NCBI GenBank assembly: GCA_022605405.1
Contig: JABYQQ010000015.1
Span: forward strand, 434,001-498,000
DNA from: Earliella scabrosa
Lineage: Eukaryota > Basidiomycota > Agaricomycetes > Polyporales > Polyporaceae
DNA: 64,000 bases
Reading direction: 5' to 3'
Shown here: positions 54,805 to 64,000 of the stretch, in pieces
Layout: the number at the start of each line of letters is the position of its first letter
Numbering within the stretch: position 1 is the stretch's first letter
Program-made: the position numbers and the translations under genes
Notes under the pieces: model-generated
The model's input: only the letters and a program-made list of their open reading frames with translations
What the model was told of the DNA's origin: nothing
Databases searched by the model: none

Positions 54805-57800
54805 GGTGGAAGCGAGCGGGGGTAGGGCCCTGGAGGCGGGTGAGAACGGTGGGAGGGATATATAGTGTGGCGAGGAGGGGACGGAGCGCCATGTTGACCC
54901 ACAGTGGTGCGGCAGCACATGGTGCTTCTGTTTGAGAACGTTATCAGTTGTCTAGGCACATGCGAGCACCTGTCGGGTGCATCAGTGTCTATGATAGCAT
55001 TCTTAGCGGGCAGGGAGATGGATCTGCTTACATTCGCCGTTTCGCCCCCCGACTCCCAGCTCCTCGCGCTCTTCCCACACGCCCGGCCAGCGCACCGAGC
55101 ACGGCAGTCCGTCCACCGATAACGATGGTCTCTGCGGACTGAATGGGCCACAGGCGGCAGGGGCCCTGCACCATCCATCGCCGCCCACACCGCTCGTGGC
55201 GGACGGAAGCATCTTGCCAAACTCTCTTCGGCCCCAGCTCGCGGCCACACCGCCAACGTCAGTAGCGGTGCTCCCAGGCTTCCCCTCGAGCATAATCGAT
55301 CCGAGCCTTCGACGTCAGACAGTGTGCACGGGACCTCGTGGACAGTCTCTTCCATCCTCTCGCACGCTCCTTCCAATGCACTCGGACTTTGCCTGCGATC
55401 GGTCTAGCGCTGTACGGTTGCCACAGAGGCGGGTCGAAGCATAGTTACGCCATGTTTCGATGTTTTTGATATCCTCGAGGGTCAGCAGATGCTCACTGCA
55501 ACCTATATGTCGGCCGAGACCAATCCCGTCTGCCTGATTGTTACCCGGTCGTACCCGGCGATAGGACGAGCGGCGGGCGTGATGCGCGACAATACACTTG
55601 CCAGGTCGACGTTGCTTTCGACGGTGTCACAACCTAATCCCGGGAAGATCAACTTTCGCGGATACTACGGCTTCACACCCATGAAGAAGCATACCAAGAG
55701 ATGCAGCATAGCAAATTGCTCCAGACACGTGTCGCGTGACGTTCCAGCATGCTTCAAGGTGCACCACAACGACCTTGCGCGGGCGAACGACGTCGGTGGG
55801 GCGACCTCGGCAGAAGTGGGAAACACAACCAGACCGTCCACGATCAACCCCATGTTTGCCGGATTCAGCCTCTGAACTTACTGCGCTCGCTTCCGGCGAT
55901 TAGGACCCCGATCACTGCTGGCACTCACCGCTCGCGGCGCCTTGACACCGTTAGGTATGATCCCATTTTCTGTACATGAGACTCGCAAAGCCGTACTTAT
56001 TCAACGCACTCTGTTGCGCGATGATTGCAGTGGCTGGGAACAACGCATGCGTTCGAGATGCTGCGATCACAGAAGCTGCAATTCGAACCGCACTTTATCT
56101 CCTTCAAGGAGATCTATTAGTATGCAGTGCGTTTTCATGATCCAACACGGTGAGAAGCATCCTGGACCGGCGGATTATCGAGCCTGACTGGTATTGCCTA
56201 TCTTTCAGGGTCGTGCCGACTCCGACTGAGACCTCGGAACAGATGGACAGCAAACCCCACGCTCCGGGGAGACCGTGTAACGTCATCCCCTGCAGCTATC
56301 GCGGCTAGGCTGGAAACACCACAGTGCTAGTAGTCCCCTCTACTGCTAGCAATGATTGACACAGACTGATACAGCAAAGGAATCAGTCCAAAAACCTGAG
56401 CTGCACCCGTACGGTTAAGTACCTGCTTTCGTGCCGGAGCGACACCGTGCGTCAAACGTACTTCCTTTCCTTCGCCATCCCTTCTGACCCGATCGTGCCT
56501 ACTGACACCACACGCTTGACAGTTTGGTCCGCGAACGGAAAGACTCCACGACGCTGCGCCTCCTCGCCCGCATCGTGCTCAGGAACCAAGTAAGTACTGT
56601 AGATTGTGGAACGCCAACACTCAATTTTCCATATTAGCTCGAGCCTGACACTCCGAGTCGCGATGTGTCCTCGCTCATCACGCGGTGTATGTACATAAGT
56701 ATAGACCCAGCGTCCGCGCCCCTGTCTGCTGAACGGATGAACAGAGCCAGGACAAACTACAGCGCCGCCGCCCCCCCTCGCCACCACCGTCACCACAATT
56801 CAAGTTGTACCGGCGCACATCTACCCTCAAATTCGTCCGTCCGCCGGAACACTCCTATCCGCCTCCCTACACTCACCGACAAGGCGACCCGACTTGGAGC
56901 GTGTCAGTGGCATGCGCAGCGCAGCGCTCAGGTGAGAGGTTGCCCGGGGCGGGCGGTGGTGCCCTCCCCCGCCCCCACGAGGTCTCCTTTCGCCCGACGT
57001 CCAGATAGCTCGCGCGGAACGGTCAGGCCCGAGCCAGAATCGGCCACGGGATAATGTGCGAAGCGACCAGCCGGCAGATCGTGACAGGCACACTACATAC
57101 CACTAGTGACCAGTGACTGACAGTACTGCGCAGGACGTATGTAAGCCTGCCGCAACGGGCGCGGGGCCTTGAGGCTTGACCCTCCCCTTTCAGTGCTTTC
57201 ACCCATGCTTGACACCTTGGCAGCGCGCGCAGGCCGTAGCTTGTGAACAGCGGAGAGAGGGAGCGCGGAGGAGCACATGGGCCGGACTTGCCCAGACGCA
57301 CTCGTACGAAATTGGCATGTACATACCTTCTTTGACCTTGACCCATCCGTGAGGCTCGGAGTGGTATACGTACACGTACACACTAAGGGCTGTGTGTCGC
57401 GTGTCGCTGTGTATGTGTACGCCAATCGGTATTGCATCCACCCCTCCGATCCGCTATACCCTAATGCACCCGTGGCAACCCGGAGGTTAATCTTGTCACG
57501 TTCCGAGGAACAGTAGACGGTCGGGTACTTGTGCTCATCGCACATTGCTGTGACAGAGATCCACAAAGCCGAACCAAAGCTATGTGCGAGCTGCAAAGGA
57601 CAGATTCCATTGAGACGAGCAGCGACACACCCTGGTTAAGAATAAATTGTACAAGTAGGGTTGGGGGTTGATACGTAGTCGGTAGTCGGTGTATACTGGG
57701 TATGCGTGTCGGAAGGAGGGGTAACAGTCTACGAGCGCGATCCAGAGCAAGGAAGGTGGTGTGTGGTAGTGTCAGTCAACATGCGTAAGCGACACAAGTG

Positions 57801-58042
57801 GGGCGACCGTCCGTGACCAAGGGGAGGAGGAACATACTGTGTGGTTTGTCGTTGCTGCAAAGCAAAGCGGTGACGAGCAAGAACGGTGTGTGTACGCGTG
57901 AGCCAAGAGATCGCGGCACAGCAGTTCCGTCGATCACTCACCGAGGAGACCATCTAAGGAGACCACTCGTCATCCGAACGGGTGCCGCGCAAGGGCCATA
58001 TGTACGAGATCGAGAGCGCCAAGCCCACGCCAGCACGGGACA
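54805..58042. other. 3.2-kb region with no supported gene
   Basis: The longest gene-free stretch of the window, between the OPT start and the LIS1 stop. It must hold the OPT promoter and the LIS1 3' UTR. Open frames of 60-170 codons occur on both strands (for example 55,489-55,875 + and 57,093-57,596 -). None resembles a family, they overlap each other, and none has convincing phase-keeping introns. CpG frequency looks normal. No terminal repeats, transposase-like sequence or tRNA were recognised. Confidence 0.55.
54858..54866 (-). promoter_or_regulatory. TATA-like element upstream of the OPT gene
   Basis: The minus-strand reading is CTATATATC, about 55 bases before the ATG at 54804. The position suits a TATA box with a short 5' leader. 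Confidence 0.4.
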
Positions 58043-59779
58043 TCATGGCAGCCAGATCTTGATCGTCTGGTCGACGCTCCCCGAGGCCACGACGTTCACA
58101 AACTTCTCGACATCCTTGGCGTCGCCCGAGCCGTTTGGCGCCGCGGGCCCATCACTGCTCTGCGCGGGAGCTTGGCGTCCCCATGCGAGACAGGTAACGA
58201 AGTGCCCGTGGGCCTGCACCGTCTTCACGCACCGTCCGGTGTTGAGCTCCCACACGCGTATTGTGTAGTCGTCCGACGCGGAGAGGAGGAACTTTCCGGT
58301 AGGGTGGAACACGAGAGCACGGACCCAGTTGTCGTGACCCGCCTGTGGAGGTCAGATAGTGAGAGAATCTTTCAATGGGGAAGTCTCCAGTGCCAACTTA
58401 CGAGGTTCCTCAGCATTTGCCCACTCTGCGTGTCCCACAGCTTGATGGTCTTGTCTCGTGAACCTGTCGCTAGGTAAGCACCTGGTCGCTTCGAACGTTC
58501 CGTGTTCTTCGATACAATCCATAATTTGTTAGCGGTCGACAGCGCGGGATTTCAGTCACTCTCACCGGAATGCCGGCCAACTCCCGGATTGCGGGGTAGG
58601 CGACCGGTGGGGCAAACACAGCGACCTCGACGACATGTTCGTGACCCCGCAACTCCATCTTCGTCTCCCCGCTCTGGGGGTCAATGATACGAGCGGTCTG
58701 CACAACACGATGAGCGTACGATAGATGTCCACTGACTATATGCGCTTACCTGATCGTTTGAACAACTCGCGAGTAATCGTCCATCGTCCGAGGGCTCAAT
58801 GCAACGCACCCAGTCTGCATGAGCGTTGATAGTCCGGACCAGATGTCTGCATACGAGTCGTTGCAGTGCTTTGACGTGCATAACGATGGAGGTACGTACG
58901 TGGATGCGACGTCGAATATCCGTATTGTCCGATCTCGACTGGCGCTGACGATATGTTGGTCGCCAGGCAAGAATCGCACAGACGACACTGTGTGTTCGTG
59001 TCCAGGGAATGTCTTCGTGTTCTTCCATTCGTTCTGCACGTCCCAGACTTTGATGAATAGATCGGACGAGCAAGACACTTCGGATGTTGTGAGTATTGCA
59101 CAAGCCCAGGGACACCGACGAACGAGAGCATGGTATGCGCACCTAGTAGATTCCCCTTGCTATCGAACGCGACGTCATTCACAGCCCTCGTGTGCCCCTT
59201 CAAAGTCCGCTCAAACTCTCCCGTCTCCCAATCCCATATCTTGATAGTCGCATCCTCGCTTGCGGAAGCCAGTACGTTGAAGGTGGGATGGAACGCGACT
59301 TTGAGTACTTGTCCACGGTGGCCCTTCAACACATATGCAGCAGGTGCTCTCGGTACCCAATCTGTCTGAAGGGCAGCACGTTTGGCTGGTGATAGCGACA
59401 GTTCTTCTTGCAGTACCGCGTTGCGGTTCTCTAGGTCCATAATCTAATCATGCATCGTGTAGCGCATAATGAGGAAAGCATGAGGCTTGCAGGGCTCAAG
59501 CGAGGGCAAAACGGATAGCGCACCTTCTTCTGCAACCGTATCACGCTCGTCCACTTCTTCTCTAGCAACCCTACATACTTCCCCTTCGGGTCGGGGGTGT
59601 ACTCGACACCTGAATCCGACTTGAGGGCATTGAACGCATCGGTGAAGTTGTTCGCGTGCAGATACTCGAGGATAGACTTCTGACTTCACAGCGAGATGTC
59701 CATGAGGATGACTAGCGCTTGAGCGAATGGTGCTGGTCACATACAGTTCCTCCTTTTGCCGCTCCGAGAGCAGAGACAT
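58043..59779 (-). CDS. PAC1: Nuclear distribution protein LIS1 / PAC1 (NudF)
   Basis: A dynein regulator for nuclear migration and spindle positioning. The start at 59779 gives [12 protein letters not shown]. After an intron comes the LisH helix region ([18 protein letters not shown]), then a coiled-coil ([19 protein letters not shown]) and [20 protein letters not shown]. Seven WD repeats follow: [138 protein letters not shown] and [15 protein letters not shown]. Ends TGA at 58043-58045. About ten introns. All repeats are intact. Confidence 0.95.
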
Positions 59780-60120
59780 CGCGGGTGTTCAACGTTGCAA
59801 ACAGTCCAAAACGCGTTTCTCAGAAACTCAACAAGCAAAGTGAAAGGGTCGGGAAGAGAAAAAAGAGCGTGAATGGAGGGGGCGTAGCGCAGGAATGGTC
59901 GTCGTCGCAGCCGTCGATGCTCGGGCTCAACTGCATGCCATTGTGCACATCCCGATTTGGTAAGCGTCCTGGATCATTCCCAATTTCCCACAATCTGGCC
60001 TCTGTCTTCTCGAGTCCAATCTGGCTCGGGCGATCGCCAATTGAAGTGCACAACGAGACGAAGTGGTGTCCATGATGGTTCGCAAGGCTACATTTAATAA
60101 AGTGGGGGAAATCATACATG
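59780..60120. promoter_or_regulatory. LIS1 upstream / Gfd2-like downstream region
   Basis: 341 bases between two minus-strand genes. It should hold the LIS1 promoter and the 3' UTR of the next gene. No recognised site. Confidence 0.4.
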
Positions 60121-61944
60121 CTACATGTCATCATCCTCTTCATCCTCTGAGTGGAACGCGATACTCGGCTCAGTCTGTGGCCTCCCAGATGAAGGCGCAG
60201 ACTGGGTCACAGGCTGGATAACGTCGTTGGGATCCATGCCCTCAGTATCGAAGGACTCTACGTGAGGAGGGGTCGGTGATTCGACAAAAATCTCCTTGGC
60301 CTCGTATTGTCGAACGATGCGCTGCTCGTCAATCGCTGCGCCGCTGGCCATGGCCTCCCACATGTAGCCCAGTAATCTGTTCGCCATTCTTGTTAGGTAA
60401 AGTACTTGAGGTTCGGTATGATCGTACTTACCTGCTCTCTTTTCCCGCACACCAGTACTTCAGGTCAATACCTTCGTAGACGACCTCGTCTTTTTCATTT
60501 CTTTCAAGGGCCGTATTTTGCACCGCCAGCGTTTTCGCATCTGAAAGGACCGACGCCTGACTCTTGTACTGTCGTGTAAGGGCGCAGTGCATATCCTGCA
60601 CGTCTACCATGTAAACGGGAGCTGGCAGCGGCGGTGGGGAACGGGGACGTATGGACGAAGCATAGTCACGCCGGCGGGGCGATCGCGAACGTCGTCGCGA
60701 CTCTTTGCTCTTGCGATCGTGCATATCGCGGACAGGGCTACTACGATACTTTGACGTGTCGTCATAGACAGAATCCGGACGGTATAGCAGAGACTTGATG
60801 CCAGACTTCCATGTCGAGGTATCCACTCCCAGGCTATGCAAGACGTCGAGGGTCGTCTTCTCGTCATGAACGAGCAACAGCTTTGGGTCGCCATCCCTGC
60901 TATATGCGAAGAGGTCTTGAACAAGCGTCTTGATCGCGGCTTTTGGCATCGCTTGCGTGACATTCGAGAGACTCTACAAGGGCAGGGTTACACGGATGCC
61001 GGCGCAGAGACAACCTGATGTCAAACTCACAGCTTGCGTTCTTCCAGGATTTCTAAACATTTTCTCCTCCTCGACGATCAGATGCGTAGTAGATACCGCG
61101 CGCAAGTCTTCGGAGTCGGTCGGAGCATCGAACTCCGTCCAGCCCACATCCAACACGCGAGGATCTGTTCGTTTCTCCTCGATCACCCGCGTGTCCAATG
61201 CCCACAAATTGAAGGCGAAGGCATAGATGCGGATGTGGCGGAAGCATGGCGCCACCCTCAGCGCGTAGTACCGGGGATACGGGATCAGCTTCTGGCATAG
61301 GGAGTAAAACAACCTGACGACGAGATCAGGTGAGGGCCCAGCGGCTAGTAGGGTGCATGTCGAGAACTCACCTCTGATGTTCGAAGGACGCTCTGCTCAG
61401 CCCAACAGGACTGGGATCCTCCCCTCCCGCCGTATATGCTGTATTGGCCTGGCTACGGTCTCGCGCCTTTTGACCTTTGGGTGTCTTCTTGTTCGAGGTC
61501 AATGACTTCAACTTCTCGACCAGATCCGCCTGCGTCGCGAACGCTATAGGCGACAGCGACTCGAAAGCGGACGGGGACCAGAGTTCTTCCCGTCGTAGTC
61601 GTGCTCGCAGATGCAGCCTTGAGTATTCTTGGTCCGGAATGAGTAAACACGACGCGCCGTTACGGCGAATACCTAGGGCCAGGCGGGGGTGCGGGGTTTG
61701 ACACGAATATACGGTGGCGAAGGAACAGTACGCACCGAGGACCAGTTGAGGGTTGTCCCTCTGACTACTTTCAGGGTATACGAAATGCGACGCTAGGGCT
61801 TCGTTCGAATGATCCCTGCAACCATTGACGAACGGACAGGACGCGTCGTGTTAGCGCCACGATACCGTAGACGGCTCCTCGGGGATTGCTTCACCAGACA
61901 TGGGGTCTGAAGCCGCCAACCTGATAGTATCGTACATCTTGCAT
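60121..61944 (-). CDS. Gfd2/YDR514C-like protein with RNase-H-like fold and RS-rich insert
   Basis: Yeast Gfd2 is linked to the mRNA-export helicase Dbp5; the domain has a DEDDh-exonuclease-like fold. The best start is the ATG at 61944: MQDVRYYQVGGFRPHVW, then an intron splitting the Trp codon, then DHSNEALASHFVYPESSQRD, VLGAYCSFATVYSCQTPHPR and LALGIRRNGASCLLIPDQEY. The RNase-H-like part reads AFNLWALDTRVIEEKRTDPR, VLDVGWTEFDAPTDSEDLRA, STTHLIVEEE, MPKAAIKTLVQDLF and DPKLLLVHDEKTTLDVLHSL. After LYRPDSVYDDTSKYRSS comes an Arg-Ser island (RRRSRSPRRRDY) like that of splicing factors. The C-terminus is acidic (HSEDEEDDDM). Catalytic residues are not certain, so nuclease activity is not claimed. 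Identification is from memory of the domain. Confidence 0.72.
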
Positions 61945-62835
61945 TGCAGGGCGGAAAGGATCGGGTACGCGGTCGAAGCGAGCAGGGTCCAGCAGGGATA
62001 GAGAGAAGCTCAAGCTCGGCTAGTACGCGTGCTATATACGCGCGCGTCGTGCTGCAGCACGCGTTCGCGCCAGAACATCCGGGACATGGGAACATCTGGA
62101 CATGCATAGCAGTCGAGCCTCTGTCGAGGTCCCCACTGAGGACCAGGTTGCAGTCATCCGACAGTCGACGGGGACGTGCACAGGAGACGTCGGTACGATT
62201 GTAGGAAACGATCGCGAAACAAGAACTACAGTGCGTATGTACGAGGCACAAATACATGCGAACAGATTCGATAGTCCACGTCCGTTCTGCTTCATCGTCC
62301 CGTGTGGTTCTGTCGGAGCAATGCGAATAACGTAACGTACTGGAAGCGCAGTAGAGCACGGAATCACGAAAAGCGAAGAGTAGGGAGAAGGGAAAACGAC
62401 AAGGTGGCATATGGTGAGAGAAGAGGGAGAATAATTGATGGTACTCTGGAATCTCGAGCACAGGGGGGGCGTACCGTAGAAGAGCTAGGCAGCGCCGGGC
62501 ATGGCGGTCATTATGGTAACTGTAGACGGGCACTGCTGGGGTTTCGTAGTAATACAAAGAGGAGTGTGAGAGAGGGGAAGTAAAGGATAGGCAGATAGGG
62601 CGACAGTAGCGAAGGGCATACAAGGACATTAGTGCACACGAATGTACCGGGTTCCGTCCGTCCGTGAGATGACGGTTCGAGTGGTTCTATATCCAAGATC
62701 GGGAGACAACGAATGCTCATCTTGAGACGGTGCTTGGTCTTGAGCGGGTGTACACTGGGAAGGAGTGGTGTTATGAGGAAGCAATTTCTGTACAAGGCGT
62801 CATCGGAAGGGTGGATGGGGGACAGGACTTGAGCC
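61945..62835. promoter_or_regulatory. Upstream region of the Gfd2-like gene
   Basis: 891 bases between two minus-strand genes. The right half (about 62,350-62,620) is G/A-rich on the + strand, that is C/T-rich in the sense of the minus-strand genes. A 278-codon open frame on the minus strand spans much of it but overlaps the first exons of the Gfd2-like gene in another frame and has no family resemblance. No other gene seen. Confidence 0.45.
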
Positions 62836-64000
62836 TCAGAACCCTTGCATGCCGCCCAAGGGGTTCATGAAGTTCTGTCCACCAACGGGCATCGGGCCTG
62901 GACTCGGGTTTCGCATGACGCTCTGCATCGCATGAGGGTTCGCAAAGGGCGTACCCATGTTCATTTGCATCTGCATCATCGGGTTCATACCCATGCCCAT
63001 GCCCATACCCATGTTCATATTCATTTGCGGCAGGCCCATCTGCTGTGCGGCATAGGCGAGGGCCGTCGGGTTCGACATAGCGAAGGGATGTTGGCCAGTG
63101 TTCGTCGGAGACAAGCCTTGGGGTTGGGTGCCTTGAGCCGGCGGCATCGGGGGTTGCGTCGGAGAGGAAGCACCCTGAGTAAGGGCCTGGGCCTGAGCCT
63201 TTTGCATCGCTTGAAGCTGCAAGACAATGAGTATCGGATACAGAATGTGCACGGTCTGGACTTGCCTCGTAGAAGGCGAAGTCCTGCAGGAGAGAGGTCC
63301 TCGCGGGGTGAGTGTGGAAGATACGCAGCATCTCTTGGCCAGCGTCCGGCAGCAGCTCTTGAGTATCACGAGAGTTCGTGACCGGCTTGCGTTCTTGCGT
63401 GTTGCTACAAAGATCATCAATATCTGACAGCACACGACGTACAGTACACGTACTTGAGACGAATATGACGCAGGCTTGCGTTGGGGATGTCGCGAACGAA
63501 GATCCAACGGACTTTGAAGACACCCTTCCACTTGTCAGACGCCCACACTGTGCTGCTGCGAGTGTAATCCACCTAGAGGCGAACCAATTCTCAGACGTAA
63601 TCGCGACAAAGCGTGACCAATACACATACTGGGGTCAACATCTCGGCCATGCCGCAGAAATGCCCACTACACAAGTGACACTGCGGTCAGAGGGGTCTTG
63701 ACGATCGCAGTGATTGCGCGGCTCACCTGGCGTTCACGCTGAAGAATAGGTAGATGGGTCCGCGTCCAGCGGTCTCCTTGAACGCCTTGTCCAGTCGTTT
63801 GTTGCCTGGGTCCGTAGAGCTCCAGATCTCATACTTGAGCGACTTGTGCACGTCGTCCTCAGTGTACGATTTGATGACGAAGTACCGCGCCTATCCCAAC
63901 TCAATCTCCGCGGAAGACGCAGATTTGGCACGTATTACTCACGAAGGCTGGCCTGATATCAAAGTCGACCGGGTTATAGCCCTTCGTCGCAATGAGCGTG
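62836..64000 (-). CDS. YTH-domain m6A reader, 3' part (5' end beyond the window)
   Basis: YTH proteins bind N6-methyladenosine in RNA through an aromatic cage. Reading in from the edge: [19 protein letters not shown], an intron, [85 protein letters not shown] and [11 protein letters not shown]. The cage tryptophans are in EIWSST and VWASDKW. After [11 protein letters not shown] the C-terminus is low-complexity: Gln/Pro/Ala-rich, then a methionine-rich stretch and PLGGMQGF. The domain sits near the C-terminus, as in YTHDF proteins. The missing N-terminus prevents a finer call. Stop at 62836-62838. Confidence 0.9.
62965..63035 (-). repeat. Methionine-rich low-complexity stretch in the YTH protein
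   Basis: In-frame runs of Met-Asn and Met-Gly dipeptides ([17 protein letters not shown], then QMQMNMG). At DNA level this is an imperfect CCCATG/CCCATA-type array on the + strand. Such arrays are prone to length changes by slippage. Confidence 0.75.

Noticed and set aside
55489..55875. 128-codon plus-strand open frame as a gene
   Set aside because: No recognisable family, no introns or promoter support, and other frames of similar length overlap the region.
55979..56110. tRNA-like T-loop (TTCGAA) on the minus strand
   Set aside because: The flanking T-stem does not pair, and no acceptor stem or D-arm could be built.
61793..62629. 278-codon open frame on the minus strand upstream of the Gfd2-like gene
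   Set aside because: It overlaps the first exons of the Gfd2-like gene in another frame, is Cys/Ser/Arg-rich without domain character, and has no family resemblance. The spliced Gfd2 reading fits far better.

Overview
This window is nuclear DNA from a filamentous basidiomycete. An agaricomycete, perhaps a polypore, is the best guess. The DNA is GC-rich and gene-dense. The genes are cut by many introns of about 50-65 bases with GT(A/G)NGT donors, and the products are typical fungal orthologues such as Atg9, CreC, Kex2, Tap42 and Ypt6. An expanded agaricomycete F-box-like family also appears to be represented. I found 24 protein-coding genes, two of them cut by the window edges. I found no tRNA, rRNA, CRISPR array or clear transposon.

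Layout. 1-5,596: the 5' part of ATG9 (-), divergent from a long arrestin-domain gene (+) with a repeated motif in its tail. 6,874-13,191: a heat-shock-factor-type regulator (-), COG6 (-) and, divergent from it, COA1 (+). 13,411-18,871: pyruvate dehydrogenase E1 alpha (-), the armadillo protein ARMC8/Gid5 (-) and a divergent small UPF0045/Ecm15 gene (+) with a 5-base exon. 19,018-27,276: a DNMT1-type cytosine methyltransferase (-), head to head with MCM7 (+). 27,517-36,228: KEX2 (-), methylenetetrahydrofolate reductase (-), YPT6 (+) and TAP42 (-). 36,517-44,230: POT1 (+), an unrecognised single-span membrane protein (-) and a second HSF paralogue (+). 44,395-54,804: an F-box-like gene (-), branched-chain keto acid dehydrogenase E1 beta (-), CREC (+) and an oligopeptide transporter (-). 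A 3.2-kb stretch without a supported gene follows. 58,043-64,000: LIS1/PAC1 (-), a Gfd2-like RNase-H-fold protein (-) and the 3' part of a YTH m6A reader (-).

Most genes are unrelated housekeeping functions arranged as head-to-head pairs sharing 200-600-base promoters. A few themes recur. Replication, telomere and chromatin are represented by MCM7, DNMT1 and POT1. Mitochondrial keto-acid oxidation and respiration are represented by PDH E1 alpha, BCKDH E1 beta and COA1. Golgi and endosome traffic is represented by COG6, Ypt6, Kex2 and Atg9. Nutrient signalling and carbon control are represented by Tap42, CreC, Gid5 and arrestin.

The most striking signal is base composition inside the DNMT1 gene. 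From about 19,321 to 22,020, I counted only 16 CpG dinucleotides in 2,700 bases, with two runs of more than 500 bases lacking any. The first third of the same gene and all neighbouring genes are CpG-rich. The reading frame and every methyltransferase motif are intact. The simplest reading is that the gene body of the methyltransferase gene has itself been heavily methylated and deaminated, which would be consistent with self-targeting. Other notable points are a duplicated OB-fold in POT1, two HSF paralogues with shared intron positions, a six-copy repeat in the arrestin tail, and the 5-base exon.
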